From Leadbetterella sp. (lineage in GTDB: Bacteria; Bacteroidota; Bacteroidia; Cytophagales; Spirosomataceae), in assembly GCA_019638185.1 (NCBI GenBank), contig JAHBUH010000011.1:1-64000 (forward strand): 64,000 bases of DNA, written 5' to 3'. A program made the position numbers and the translations under genes. Shown piece by piece: positions 7,402 through 15,719 of this stretch. The notes below the pieces were generated by a model. It saw only the letters and a list, made by a program, of their open reading frames with translations, was not told the DNA's origin and searched no databases. Numbering within the stretch: position 1 is the stretch's first letter; every line of letters starts with the position of its first letter.

Positions 7402-8460
7402 TTAATCTGTATTAATCTTTTCATAAAACTCCGGCGTTGGGTTTAACGATTTATTTTGCCATTGGTGCCAGTAAGGATAAATAGGTACCTCGTTACTCGC
7501 TTCATCCAGTTTTTTAATTTGATCCGTTGTCAGGTTCCAGCCTATAGCACCAAGATTTTGCTTCAATTGCGCTTCATTTCTCGCACCGATAATAATACTT
7601 GAAACAGTGGGCCGTTGCAGTAACCAGTTCAGAGCTACCTGCGATACGGATTTGCCTGTTTCCGCGGCTATATCTTCCAAAGCGTCTGTAATCTTAAACA
7701 AATGTTCCTTTTCGGCAACTTCCATAGGAACAGGGCTACCGCCTGCTGCTACACGACCGGATGTTGGCCATTCTTTTTTCCTGCTGAACTTTCCACCCAA
7801 TCTTCCGCCTGCCAATGGCGACCATATCAAAGATCCTACTTTTTGATCCAGTCCCAAAGGCATCAGTTCCCATTCATATTCCCGGTTCAGCAACGAGTAA
7901 TACACCTGGTGAGCAACATACCGGTTCCAGCCGTACTTTTCTGAAATTCCTAATGATTTCATCAAATGCCAGCCGGAAAAATTGGATACCGCGATGTAGC
8001 GCACTTTACCACTTTCAACCAAATCGTCCAGCGTTCGCAACGTTTCTTCTACCGGCGTATTGCCATCAAAACCGTGCATATGGTAAATATCGATATAGTC
8101 TGTTCCAAGACGTTTCAGGCTGCCTTCAATCTGGTTTAAAATATGGTAGCGTGAAGATCCCTGGTTGTTCGGTCCGTCACCAAAAGTAAATGTCGTTTTA
8201 GTCGAAATAAGCAGTTCGCTGCGTTGCTTTCCGGCTATGGCTTTTCCCAACACTTCTTCGGCAAGCCCATCTGAATAAATATCAGCTGTATCAAAGAGAT
8301 TGACACCTGCTTCAAGGCAAATATCAATTAGCTTTTTGGCTTCATCAACCTGGGTAGATCCCCAGGCTTTAAAAAAATCGTTCCCTCCGCCAAAAGTGGC
8401 CGTTCCAAAACTCAGCACGGGCACTTTCAATCCCGATGCTCCTAAAAATCTGTATTCCAT
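7402..8460 (-). CDS. aldo/keto reductase family oxidoreductase
   Basis: 352 residues, full length. The (beta/alpha)8 barrel starts MEYRFLGASGLKVPVLSFGT. Catalytic tetrad residues are visible: Asp and Tyr in LFDTADIYSDG (about 58 and 63), Lys in LLISTKTTF (about 88) and His in IYHMHGFD (about 128). The C-terminal NADPH-binding element SSIIIGARNEAQLKQNL is present. These enzymes reduce aldehydes and ketones or oxidise alcohols with NADP(H) in the cytoplasm. The substrate is unknown; the best general resemblance is to the YajO/Gfo-type group. It is the last gene of a long minus-strand set and one of the few intact ones; neighbours include glyoxalase, quinol-monooxygenase and propeller genes. Confidence 0.92.
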   Translation of the reverse strand: MEYRFLGASGLKVPVLSFGTATFGGGNDFFKAWGSTQVDEAKKLIDICLEAGVNLFDTADIYSDGLAEEVLGKAIAGKQRSELLISTKTTFTFGDGPNNQGSSRYHILNQIEGSLKRLGTDYIDIYHMHGFDGNTPVEETLRTLDDLVESGKVRYIAVSNFSGWHLMKSLGISEKYGWNRYVAHQVYYSLLNREYEWELMPLGLDQKVGSLIWSPLAGGRLGGKFSRKKEWPTSGRVAAGGSPVPMEVAEKEHLFKITDALEDIAAETGKSVSQVALNWLLQRPTVSSIIIGARNEAQLKQNLGAIGWNLTTDQIKKLDEASNEVPIYPYWHQWQNKSLNPTPEFYEKINTD

Positions 8461-8471
8461 TATCTTAAATT

Positions 8472-8989
8472 TTAATTATTTGAATTAGGGTTAAAACTAA
8501 AAATATAATATGGCGGCTTTCTCAAATCTTTTCCTTTGCGCATAAAAGGCATATTGGAGATCTGGGCTACCACCAGGTGAAAAGTACCGTCGAATCAATT
8601 TCAGCCAATTTGGGTGCGCCGGGCACTCTGTCCTTCCCAAATGCTTCGCCTGCGTCAGTTACCCAGAGATGGTTGTCGTCACGGTTGATGTAAAGCGAAT
8701 TAAGAGAAACAAAAGCTTTTTTGGGGTCTTTACCCGGCTGCCAATTGTTCCATTCATTACCGGGAAAGGCAACTTCCTTTCCGTCTTTTAATTCAACAAG
8801 TGACGGATTGTTACCTTTTTCCCAACGCGAGAAGTCGGCAAAAATCCGCTTATCATTGGAAACGGCTATACCGTTCCAGTTGCGTTCTGTGGTGATGGCA
8901 ACTACATTTAGTTGAGGAGCCCGCTGTTGAGCAACTGCTATTGCTGAGGTACCTAAAGACATCAACATTCCAATTATTGGCTTCATCAT
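8472..8989 (-). pseudogene. major royal jelly/Yellow-family protein with the middle deleted
   Basis: The open frame (8567-8989) gives 140 residues: signal peptide MMKPIIGMLMSLGTSAIAVAQ, then the family start RNWNGIAVSNDKRIFADFSR and LWVTDAGEAFGKDRVPGAPK. It then hits a stop. In another frame, at once, the family C-terminus appears: VVAQISNMPFMRKGKDLRKPPY, ending at a TAA at 8472-8474. The intact neighbour (9010-10128) ends GKDLRKPPYLVVRIKV. So about 200 codons were removed, and the join is out of frame. Confidence 0.85.
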
Positions 8990-9009
8990 TTTTTTGCATT
9001 TTCTGTTAA

Positions 9010-10128
9010 TTACTCACTCACTTTTATCCGTACCACCAGATAAGGCGGTTTCCGTAAATCTTTTCCATTGTTAAATCCCGGCAAACGGTTCCATTGCCCC
9101 AATGTCACATAGACATAGCCGTTCCGGTAAGCCAGTCCGTCGGGCCATACAAAATTTTCTCTATCATGAGCAAGCAACTTATAAGTTCCGTTGGCCGAAC
9201 GCTGGATAATAGACTGTTGCTCAAACGCGCCAAAATAAATATTGCCCTTCTCATCTTCGGCAAGTCCGTCGCAAGCAGGATGCTGACCTTCATTTTTTAC
9301 CGCTTCGGCGATTTGTTGGCTGGAGGTCTTAAAATCGCTCAATAAATCCGTGGAAATGCTATAGAGATTTCTGCCGGTAATGGTCGTCCAATACAATGTC
9401 TTACTGTCGGGGCTCAATGCGATGCCATCTGCTCCGCCATTGGGAAATGACTGATTTTTGAAGTCGTAAACGTGTGGCTTACCTTCCAGGAAGCCCATAA
9501 ATTGAAGCTCCGGCGAAGTTGAATAATGATTAAGCAACACTTCCCGGCAGTTACCCGAAGCTATATCTATAACCACCAGGGAATAATGCTCTCCGAAACC
9601 TGAATTCGCAATATAAATCCTTCCTTTTTCGCCGTGTGTCAGGTCCACACGCAGGTCATTGTAATGCGCAGCATCTGAAAGCACCGGTTTTGGAATGACC
9701 AGCGTTCGTAGTATTTTTTTTGAACGGATGTCAATGGCCACTACTTTGGCGGCTCCTTCCGGGATTTCCTTTTGCCCGGAGCATTTGCCATCGTCCAATA
9801 CCCAAAGCACATCGTTCTTGTCCATATAAATTCCGTGCGGTGACACCAGCCATTCTTTATAGGGTTTTGTTGATGGATACACATAATCCTTATTTGGAAA
9901 AGGAACAGGCTTGCCATCGATCAACTCAGCAAGTGCAAATTCCTTGTGATTATCTGCGTGGCGGGGGAAACCAAGAAACACCCGGTTATCCGAACTTACC
10001 GCAATGCCCGACATATCGGGGTTTGGCGGTGATATCCTCGCTATAGTTTCATAATTTTCCTGTGCCATTGCTAATGTAGTTTTTATGAGCAGCATAATGA
10101 TGCCTGCCGCCTTTATCAATTGTTTCAT
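9010..10128 (-). CDS. secreted major royal jelly/Yellow-family beta-propeller protein
   Basis: 372 residues, full length. A signal peptide (MKQLIKAAGIIMLLIKTTLAMAQ) is followed by the propeller: MSGIAVSSDNRVFLGFPRHA, LWVLDDGKC, YNDLRVDLTHGEKGRIYIAN, GADGIALSPDSKTLYWTTI, CDGLAEDEKGNIYFGAFEQQ, WPDGLAYRNGYVYVTLGQW and GKDLRKPPY near the end. In insects this family includes Yellow and royal jelly proteins, which bind or convert dopamine-type catechols; bacterial members have no established activity. It is exported to the periplasm. It follows a VOC gene by 5 bp on the same strand and precedes a broken paralogue, so it is a tandem duplication. A role with catechols or quinones is inferred only from context. 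Confidence 0.9.
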   Translation of the reverse strand: MKQLIKAAGIIMLLIKTTLAMAQENYETIARISPPNPDMSGIAVSSDNRVFLGFPRHADNHKEFALAELIDGKPVPFPNKDYVYPSTKPYKEWLVSPHGIYMDKNDVLWVLDDGKCSGQKEIPEGAAKVVAIDIRSKKILRTLVIPKPVLSDAAHYNDLRVDLTHGEKGRIYIANSGFGEHYSLVVIDIASGNCREVLLNHYSTSPELQFMGFLEGKPHVYDFKNQSFPNGGADGIALSPDSKTLYWTTITGRNLYSISTDLLSDFKTSSQQIAEAVKNEGQHPACDGLAEDEKGNIYFGAFEQQSIIQRSANGTYKLLAHDRENFVWPDGLAYRNGYVYVTLGQWNRLPGFNNGKDLRKPPYLVVRIKVSE

Positions 10129-10133
10129 AATCT

Positions 10134-10493
10134 TTATTTTCTATATTCTATCAACTCAAACCTATTGCCGAACGGATCACGGAAAAAACACCGTTCCCTT
10201 CCTTCAATCTTTGATGAATAGCTGATAGTGATGTCTTCTTTTTCCAGAAACTTTTTGGCTGCCGTTAAATCGTTCACCACAAAAGCGGGATGACGGTCAG
10301 AATTAGTCTGGTGGCCGTCTTCTTCCCGAAGGTGCAATTGTATATTGCCTATTTCATACCAAATGGCACCGTTGGGATGATTGCCCTCTATTTCCTTTAG
10401 CTGCAATACTTGTCCATAAAATGCTCGGGCAGCTTCTTTCGCTCCTGGCGGAATAGTTATCAAAATATGGTCTACGTGTTTAAAATCAATCAT
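10134..10493 (-). CDS. VOC-family (glyoxalase/dioxygenase superfamily) protein
   Basis: 119 residues, one VOC module pair: FKHVDHILITIPPGAKEAARAF at the start (metal-ligand His), AIWYEIGNIQLHLREEDG in the middle, FVVNDLTAAKKFLEKED and the closing CFFRDPFGNRFELIEYRK, where the Glu is the usual last metal ligand. VOC proteins bind a divalent metal and act as glyoxalases, extradiol dioxygenases or resistance proteins. It sits between a PPC-domain gene and an MRJP gene in a tightly packed minus-strand operon. The substrate cannot be told. Confidence 0.88.
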   Translation of the reverse strand: MIDFKHVDHILITIPPGAKEAARAFYGQVLQLKEIEGNHPNGAIWYEIGNIQLHLREEDGHQTNSDRHPAFVVNDLTAAKKFLEKEDITISYSSKIEGRERCFFRDPFGNRFELIEYRK

Positions 10494-10514
10494 ACCAGGT
10501 TATTTAAAACAATT

Positions 10515-11024
10515 TTACTCTTTTTCGAAATCATAAAAATTCAATCCTACCGCTTCATTTTTGACTTTTATGACTTTGCTGCTGATAGGATAAATAAAAA
10601 ATTCTCCCGCACCTCGAATTTTTGCATCAAGTAAGTGTCCGGCCAATGCCGTGTAATCCTTTCTGCCCAATGTAACGTGAAGATGCAGCATTGGTTTTCC
10701 CTGTACTTCCGAGATATTCCCGGAAAGGTTACTGATTTCCATCTGTTCATTAAAAGTCTTATCCATATATTTTTTGGTAACAGGATCAAAAAAACGCAGC
10801 GTGGCCTCGTTGGTTGCACCGATACCTGTAATCTGACCGGCCGGAATTTTTTGCGCTATCACAAAGTCAGTTAATGCATCCAAAACACTGCTTTTATCCG
10901 CAACACTTACAATATAAGTGCTGTCCACTTTACGGGCGATCCAGTTATTCCCTTTTAAATTCTGTGCATTCATATTGGCTGTTATTAACAGGATGATGGT
11001 TATTAATACTACTATTCTTTTCAT
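10515..11024 (-). CDS. exported PPC/DUF296-domain protein
   Basis: 169 residues. The N-terminus MKRIVVLITIILLITANMNA is a clear signal peptide. Residues about 33-165 are a complete PPC (DUF296) domain: SYIV-type first strand (STYIVSVADKSSVLDALTDF), GQITGIGATNEATLRFFDP, LSGNISEVQGKPMLHLHVTL with the HxH pair, and GHLLDAKIRGAGEFFIYP. PPC domains are usually cytoplasmic and trimeric, fused to AT-hooks in plants; here the domain is secreted, which is unusual. His-x-His may hold a metal. It lies in the same minus-strand set as VOC and MRJP genes. Confidence 0.85.
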   Translation of the reverse strand: MKRIVVLITIILLITANMNAQNLKGNNWIARKVDSTYIVSVADKSSVLDALTDFVIAQKIPAGQITGIGATNEATLRFFDPVTKKYMDKTFNEQMEISNLSGNISEVQGKPMLHLHVTLGRKDYTALAGHLLDAKIRGAGEFFIYPISSKVIKVKNEAVGLNFYDFEKE

Positions 11025-11037
11025 AACAGATACTTTT

Positions 11038-11165
11038 TTATTCCCAGTCTTTTCCCGGCTGCGGTTTCCAACGGCGTAAAGTCAAAACTTTGCGGCTTCA
11101 ATATCCGGAACCGTAATGCCAATGTGATCTATGGCACGGACTTCTGTTTTTGGGTAATTCATCAT
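11038..11165 (-). pseudogene. VOC-family gene reduced to its two ends
   Basis: MMNYPKTEVRAIDHIGITVP-DIEAAKF followed by TGA is the first 27 residues of a VOC protein (AIDHIGITVPDIEAA is diagnostic). It starts at 11165, overlapping the upstream MRJP stop (TAATG). Immediately after, in another frame, comes a tail LTLRRWKPQPGKDWE and a TAA at 11038-11040. The body of the gene is missing, as in several neighbours. Confidence 0.7.
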
Positions 11166-12292
11166 TATTTCATTTTGTTAACGGGAATTTTCAGCACCTG
11201 ATAAGGACCGTGGCGGAGATCTTTGCCTCCGTTTAATCCGGGCGCTCTGTGCCATTGCCCGATTGTTACATAAATAAATCCGTTACTGAATGCCATTCCA
11301 TCCGGCCAGATCAGACGGGGATCATACGCAGTAAGAGCAACATTTCCTTGAATATCTTTTTGAATGATACTGTAGCGTGATGCATCACCGAAATATAAAG
11401 TACCGTCCGCATCCACGGTAATACCTCCGTTAGAAACCGTTTGCCCTTCCCAGTGGATAGCCTTTTTAATTTCCTCTTCCGGCATTGCAAAGTTGCTGAT
11501 CACATCCGTCGGAATACTGTAATAATCGGGTTTTGTGGGTATTGTCCAATACAAGGTTTTAAAGTCCGGACTGAGCTCTATGCCATTTACACCACCCTGG
11601 GGCATTGTGGGTTTTTCGTAGTTCAATACGTGAGGTTTCCCTTCTACAAAAGTCATAAATCCTTTTTGAGGCGACACTTCGGGTGCATCCCGGAACAATT
11701 CCCGCAATTTTCCGGTGGCAACGTCTGCTACGATAATAGATTGGTCGGGCCTGGCAAATCCATTGTTGGAAATATACACCGTACCTTCCTTACCGTGGGT
11801 TGGATCAAAACGAAGATCATTGAGCTGTATGGTTTCCCTGAAAAATGGTTTAGGAATGGGAATGTTTCTGACGATCTTTTTTGTATTGATATCTACTGCC
11901 ACGATTTTGGTGCTGCCATCAGGAATTCCATCTATACCGGCTCTTTTGCCCTGATCTAATATCCAAAGGGTATTTTTATAGAGCGTAATGCCTAAAACAG
12001 AAACCAGATGGTTGGGCAGATCTATGTTTACATTTTCATTTATTTTTTCGTTGGGAAATGCCTTGGGCTTACCATCCACCACCTCTACTACAGAGGGGTA
12101 AGAATGGTTCATACCGCCACGTGGCAAGGCAAGAAAAATTCTGCCTGTTTCGCTCACGGCAATACCTGCCGGCTCTACGTCTGCTAAGCTCACTGCAACG
12201 CTGATGCCTTTGGGATATATTGCGGGCATCTGTGCCTTTGTATCAAGAATTCCTGTTGCCATAATGATGAATATTAATAATTTCTTTTTCAT
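11165..12292 (-). CDS. secreted major royal jelly/Yellow-family beta-propeller protein
   Basis: 375 residues, intact. Signal peptide MKKKLLIFIIMATGILDTKA; propeller blades with PAGIAVSETGRIFLALPRGG, LWILDQGKRAGIDGIPDG, LNDLRFDPTHGKEGTVYISN, GVNGIELSPDFKTLYWTIPT, GGITVDADGTLYFGDASRYS, WPDGMAFSNGFIYVTIGQWH and GGKDLRHGPY. It is clearly paralogous to the genes at 9010 and 21165 but diverged from both. Its ATG overlaps the stop of a cupin remnant (ATGA), and its stop overlaps the start of a VOC remnant, so the old operon order was cupin-MRJP-VOC-PPC-VOC-MRJP-MRJP. Function in bacteria is not established; periplasmic small-molecule binding is the likely role. Confidence 0.9.
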   Translation of the reverse strand: MKKKLLIFIIMATGILDTKAQMPAIYPKGISVAVSLADVEPAGIAVSETGRIFLALPRGGMNHSYPSVVEVVDGKPKAFPNEKINENVNIDLPNHLVSVLGITLYKNTLWILDQGKRAGIDGIPDGSTKIVAVDINTKKIVRNIPIPKPFFRETIQLNDLRFDPTHGKEGTVYISNNGFARPDQSIIVADVATGKLRELFRDAPEVSPQKGFMTFVEGKPHVLNYEKPTMPQGGVNGIELSPDFKTLYWTIPTKPDYYSIPTDVISNFAMPEEEIKKAIHWEGQTVSNGGITVDADGTLYFGDASRYSIIQKDIQGNVALTAYDPRLIWPDGMAFSNGFIYVTIGQWHRAPGLNGGKDLRHGPYQVLKIPVNKMK

Positions 12293-12524
12293 TTTTTCCA
12301 GATTTTGGTAAGCCCTGACATCGTACCGGTCAAAGGATCGGTATCGGGTAGCTTAAGTTTTGCTATGCGATTGTCAGCAGCGGGAATTGGCTATTGGGAA
12401 TATTGCCATCATCCTTAAAATAATAAGTTTGAGGTTCTGCTGCTGTCATAGCGGATAATTGTCGGGTTAAAAAAACTCCTGCAATGGCCAACGTACTATT
12501 TTTTATGAATATTCTTCTTAGCAT
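12289..12524 (-). pseudogene. YjlB-like cupin gene reduced to its two ends
   Basis: The ATG at 12524 gives MLRRIFIKNSTLAIAGVFL, then PQTYYFKDDGNIPNSQFPLL and a TAG at 12363-12365. YFKDDGxIPNS is the characteristic start of YjlB-type cupins. The next bases encode, in another frame, KLPDTDPLTGTMSGLTKIWK and a stop; SDPxxGxxxGLxKIWK is the usual C-terminus of the same family. The cupin barrel itself, roughly 120 residues, is missing. The final stop overlaps the next MRJP ATG. Confidence 0.75.
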
Positions 12525-12544
12525 AACCGTTCATTTTAGCAAGT

Positions 12545-12829
12545 TCAGAGCTTGTGCATCAGAAAGACTTCCATCGGTTTTTCCAAAAGCGATTGGGCTT
12601 TTTCTTTAAACTCTACCAGGTGATCATTGGCGAGATGCTTTTCCAGCGCTTCCCGGCTTTCCCAGTTTTCGTAGAAAAAGAAAACCTGTTCTTCCGTTTT
12701 CCCCTGGTGCAAATCATACTGGATGCAGCCGTCTTCTTTTAAGGTGGGCGCCACCAGCGATTGCAGCAAAGCCTTGGTTTCTTCAATCTTCGATTGCTTA
12801 GCGGTCATTTTTGCGATTACGGTCAACAT
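12545..12829 (-). CDS. ABM-domain putative quinol monooxygenase
   Basis: 94 residues, the normal length for YgiN-like antibiotic-biosynthesis-monooxygenase proteins. MLTVIAKMTAKQSKIEETKA, CIQYDLHQGKTEEQVFFFYE and NWESREALEKHLANDHLVEF form the dimeric ferredoxin-like ABM fold. Characterised homologues oxidise quinols without cofactor. The gene lies between the cupin remnant and the amidohydrolase on the minus strand. It is complete and adds to the quinone/electrophile flavour of the region. Confidence 0.88.
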   Translation of the reverse strand: MLTVIAKMTAKQSKIEETKALLQSLVAPTLKEDGCIQYDLHQGKTEEQVFFFYENWESREALEKHLANDHLVEFKEKAQSLLEKPMEVFLMHKL

Positions 12830-12856
12830 TATTTAATATATTTAAATGGTGGATAT

Positions 12857-13834
12857 TTATTTCAACGGGCCTTTGCTCACTTCTTTTCCGGCTTTATACA
12901 CCGCATAGACAGACCGGGTCTGTTTAATATCGGATGCAGGATTGCCCTTCAGGATAAGCAGGTCGGCCGTTTTCCCTTTTTCAATGGTACCGAATTTCTT
13001 ATCTATCCGTAATACTTGGGCAGCGTTCTTTGTAGCGACGGCTATTGCCTGAAGAGGTGTCAGGCCTGCCTGCACCATCAGTTCCAATTCCAGGTGCTCG
13101 CTGAAGCCTTGTGCACGAAGCGGCATTGCTCCGCTATCAGTTCCCATAGCGATTAAGACACCGGCATCGAACAGTTTTTTAAGATTTTTTAAACCCGTTT
13201 CAAATGCTTTTGTATTTTTTGCGTAAGCCGGTGAGTTTTTCAGATCATTTTGATACTTCTCAGAGGTAATCATTTCATATACACCTGGTTCCAAAGAAGC
13301 TTTGAAAAACGGATCGTTAATCCATTCGGGTTTTCTGGCATAAATATACGCAAACTCATCCAAAGAAAGTGTCGGGATATAGGTGATACCTTTTGCCTTT
13401 ATCTGCTGTGCCAATGCATCATCTATTATACTGTCAAGAACACTGTGCCCGATTACATCCACACCATCGGTAACCAGTTGCCGTGCGTCGGAAAGGTAGT
13501 ACACGTGTGCTGCTACGCGTAGATTTCGCTGATGTGCCTGACGAATGATTTCCTTGTATATTGCAGGATCTATTTTTTTGTATTTACCGCCGAAGTCATC
13601 CACCCAAATTTTCACAAAATCCGGTTTAAGCTTTGCAAGACTGTCCATTTGTGCTGCAACCTGTTCAGGTTTTTCAGGACGATACACATAATCCATTGCA
13701 AATTCTATCGGAGGGGCACCCTTGGGAACACCAAAACCATCAGCTGATTTTTGCTTTTGACCCTTATTACACGATATTACCGCCAATGCAATACCGGTAA
13801 AGAATGTGGTCTGTATCAATTTTTTTAAATCCAT
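12857..13834 (-). CDS. amidohydrolase-family lipoprotein lacking its N-terminal metal-binding segment
   Basis: 325 residues in one frame. Lipoprotein signal MDLKKLIQTTFFTGIALAVI ends SC. Then, at about residue 33, the sequence jumps straight to DGFGVPKGAPPIEF and KLKPDFVKIWVDDFGG, which in intact family members (about 430-480 residues) comes after the first barrel third. The HxH metal-binding motif (usually PGLIDAHVHL) is therefore missing. Later motifs remain: RVAAHVY, DVIGHSVLD, GTDSGAMPL and the C-terminal GTIEKGKTADLLILKGNP. This looks like an in-frame internal deletion of about 120 residues, so the enzyme is probably inactive although the frame is open. Confidence 0.75.
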   Translation of the reverse strand: MDLKKLIQTTFFTGIALAVISCNKGQKQKSADGFGVPKGAPPIEFAMDYVYRPEKPEQVAAQMDSLAKLKPDFVKIWVDDFGGKYKKIDPAIYKEIIRQAHQRNLRVAAHVYYLSDARQLVTDGVDVIGHSVLDSIIDDALAQQIKAKGITYIPTLSLDEFAYIYARKPEWINDPFFKASLEPGVYEMITSEKYQNDLKNSPAYAKNTKAFETGLKNLKKLFDAGVLIAMGTDSGAMPLRAQGFSEHLELELMVQAGLTPLQAIAVATKNAAQVLRIDKKFGTIEKGKTADLLILKGNPASDIKQTRSVYAVYKAGKEVSKGPLK

Positions 13835-13862
13835 AATATACTGTTTTTTTAGTGTAAAAAAT

Positions 13863-14647
13863 TTATTTCTCCCCCTTTAAAGACAAGGAGACCGGAGTTT
13901 TGTTTAGCAGCAGTATAAAACCCATAACTGAAAAGATTAATAACTGCAAACAAACCGCGTTCCGTTGCCCCCATTGCCAAAAGAACAGTCCGCTGTACGT
14001 TCCCAAGGCGCCACCCAGAAAATAGGAAGTCATATAGATGGTATTGATGCGGCTGTGCGCCGTTTCATCAAGGGTATAAATGACGGCCACATTGGTTACC
14101 TGTATTGCCTGCACTCCCAAATCGAGCAACAGCACGGCAACAACCACCGCCCATAACTGTCCGCGATAGAAATACGAAATAACGATTGTGCCGATAACCA
14201 GCATCACCGCCAAGAGACGGAAACGGTTAGCACCTTCCGGATCCGCCAGTTTTCCAAACATCGGCGCCAGTAAAGCTGAAAATATCGCGAGAACACCGAG
14301 CGGAGCAAATCAGGATAGCTACCTTTGAATACCGCTGTGATATCCGGCAAAGACCTGTACAGCACAAGGGAAGTTGCCAGTACCATAGCGGCACCAATAC
14401 CGTAAACATAACGCCAGCTGAGCCATTCCGCAATAAACCCACTGAAGACCCTTGCCGCAAGTATGCCCGTTAATATACCCATAAAAATAATGCCTACAAT
14501 TTTCCCTTTATTGTGTGGCGACATATGGGCGGCCATCTCTTTCAGCAAAGGCTGGTTATAATAGATATTGGCTACGCAAACCCCTGCTGTAACGGACATC
14601 AGTAAGGTTTGCCAGGCAGATGTTTCATTTTTTTCTCTTTCCATCAT
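13863..14647 (-). pseudogene. MFS transporter with two internal deletions and a frame change
   Basis: The N-terminal frame (14204-14647) starts MMEREKNETSAWQTLLMSVT, then VANIYYNQPLLKEMAA (helix 1), and jumps to MSPHNKGKIVGIIFMGILTG, which is helix 5 of intact relatives: helices 2-4 are gone. After SYPDLL the frame is lost. The other frame continues APLGVLAIFSALLAPMFGKL and then helices 10-12 to 13863. So there are two separate losses, one in frame and one not. Intact members have about 390-400 residues; only about 240 codons remain. It is divergent from the AraC gene at 14728. Confidence 0.82.
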
Positions 14648-14694
14648 ACAAATTTCCTTATTGTTTTGATGATGGACTTGGTATATATCACGGC

Positions 14695-14702
14695 TATTTT
14701 TG
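14695..14702 (+). promoter_or_regulatory. -7 promoter box of the AraC gene
   Basis: TATTTTTG matches TAnnTTTG and lies 25 bp before the ATG at 14728. A TTG at 14678-14680 could be the -33 element, though slightly close. Confidence 0.55.
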
Positions 14703-14727
14703 TACTTTTATCCTAAATAAAAGGTTT

Positions 14728-15579
14728 ATGAAGAAATTACAGTTTGAACCTCTTGTTATCCACGATTTTGAAGAGAATGCGTTTCATCTGCCTGTACACA
14801 GCCATACGTATTATGAATTGGTTTATATCCATAAAGGGAAGGGCATTCATTTGTTAAATAACGGCCGGCTGCCTTATAAAAGCGGTGATCTGTTCATCAT
14901 TAGTCCGGGAGATGAGCATTATTTCGAAATCGCCAAAAGCACCCGTTTTACGTTTATAAAATTTACGGATGATTATTTCTCGGGACATAAGATGTATTAT
15001 GAGGCCGACGCGTTCATTTCCCTTGCGCCGGAAAATATTATGCGAAATAAATTGCTGAAAGAGGTAAAGCTAAAAATGGATGAGCCCTGTATTTCCATTC
15101 TAAAAAATACTGTAGAGAACATTGTAGCTTATAATTGTAAAAAAGAAATTGCCCGTTCGCCGCTGATGTTTTACCAGATACTTTCTATTTTAGGATTAAT
15201 CAAAGAAGCAGCGGCTAAACTCAATATCAGGATTGATAATGGCCAGCCCGAAAAGGAAGAACTGATTTCGTATATACATCAGCATATTTATGAACCTCCT
15301 TTGATACAGATTAAAAATATCGCTGCTCATTTTGCGATTTCTGCCACTTATTTCAGTGATTATTTCAAGAAGAAATTCGGGGTAAGTTACCGCAATTATA
15401 CCAACGATTACCGGCTACAAATCATTGAAAAACGTCTGGCTATACCAACGATTACCTTAGGTCAGATTGCCGATGAATTCGGATTTACAGACGAAAGTCA
15501 CCTGAATAAATTTTTCAAGACACATAAAGGAATTGGTCCTAAAGATTATCGTTCAAAGGTACAACAAACGTGCTTGTAG
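14728..15579 (+). CDS. AraC-family transcriptional regulator
   Basis: 283 residues. The cupin-like sensing domain is at the N-terminus (FHLPVHSHTYYELVYIHKGK, then YKSGDLFIISPGDEHYF). The AraC DNA-binding domain is at about 185-283: IKNIAAHFAISATYFSDYFK is helix-turn-helix 1 and LGQIADEFGFTDESHLNKFF is the conserved second one, ending KTHKGIGPKDYR. I chose the ATG at 14728 because it follows a -7 box and gives a normal AraC N-terminus; a longer reading starts at 14620 inside the divergent MFS gene. It probably controls the divergent MFS/amidohydrolase operon. Confidence 0.92.
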   Translation: MKKLQFEPLVIHDFEENAFHLPVHSHTYYELVYIHKGKGIHLLNNGRLPYKSGDLFIISPGDEHYFEIAKSTRFTFIKFTDDYFSGHKMYYEADAFISLAPENIMRNKLLKEVKLKMDEPCISILKNTVENIVAYNCKKEIARSPLMFYQILSILGLIKEAAAKLNIRIDNGQPEKEELISYIHQHIYEPPLIQIKNIAAHFAISATYFSDYFKKKFGVSYRNYTNDYRLQIIEKRLAIPTITLGQIADEFGFTDESHLNKFFKTHKGIGPKDYRSKVQQTCL

Positions 15580-15654
15580 TTACCAGGCAACACCTCTAAA
15601 ATATAAGTTTAGATGAACTTCGGTCATTAAAGCGAAATGTATCATAGAAAAATC

Positions 15655-15699
15655 CCGAAAAGTTCACCATTGCAGGTCTTTCAAAAAATCGCATCTTTG
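15655..15699 (+). promoter_or_regulatory. promoter with shared regulatory motif, copy 1
   Basis: CCGAAAAGTTCACCAT at 15655-15670, then GCAGGTCTT and a CATCTTTG -7-like box. The same three-part arrangement occurs at 16103, upstream of the next gene. It precedes the HTH gene at 15720, so autoregulation is likely. Confidence 0.65.
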
Positions 15700-15719
15700 T
15701 TTTATTTTTATTCAACCAA

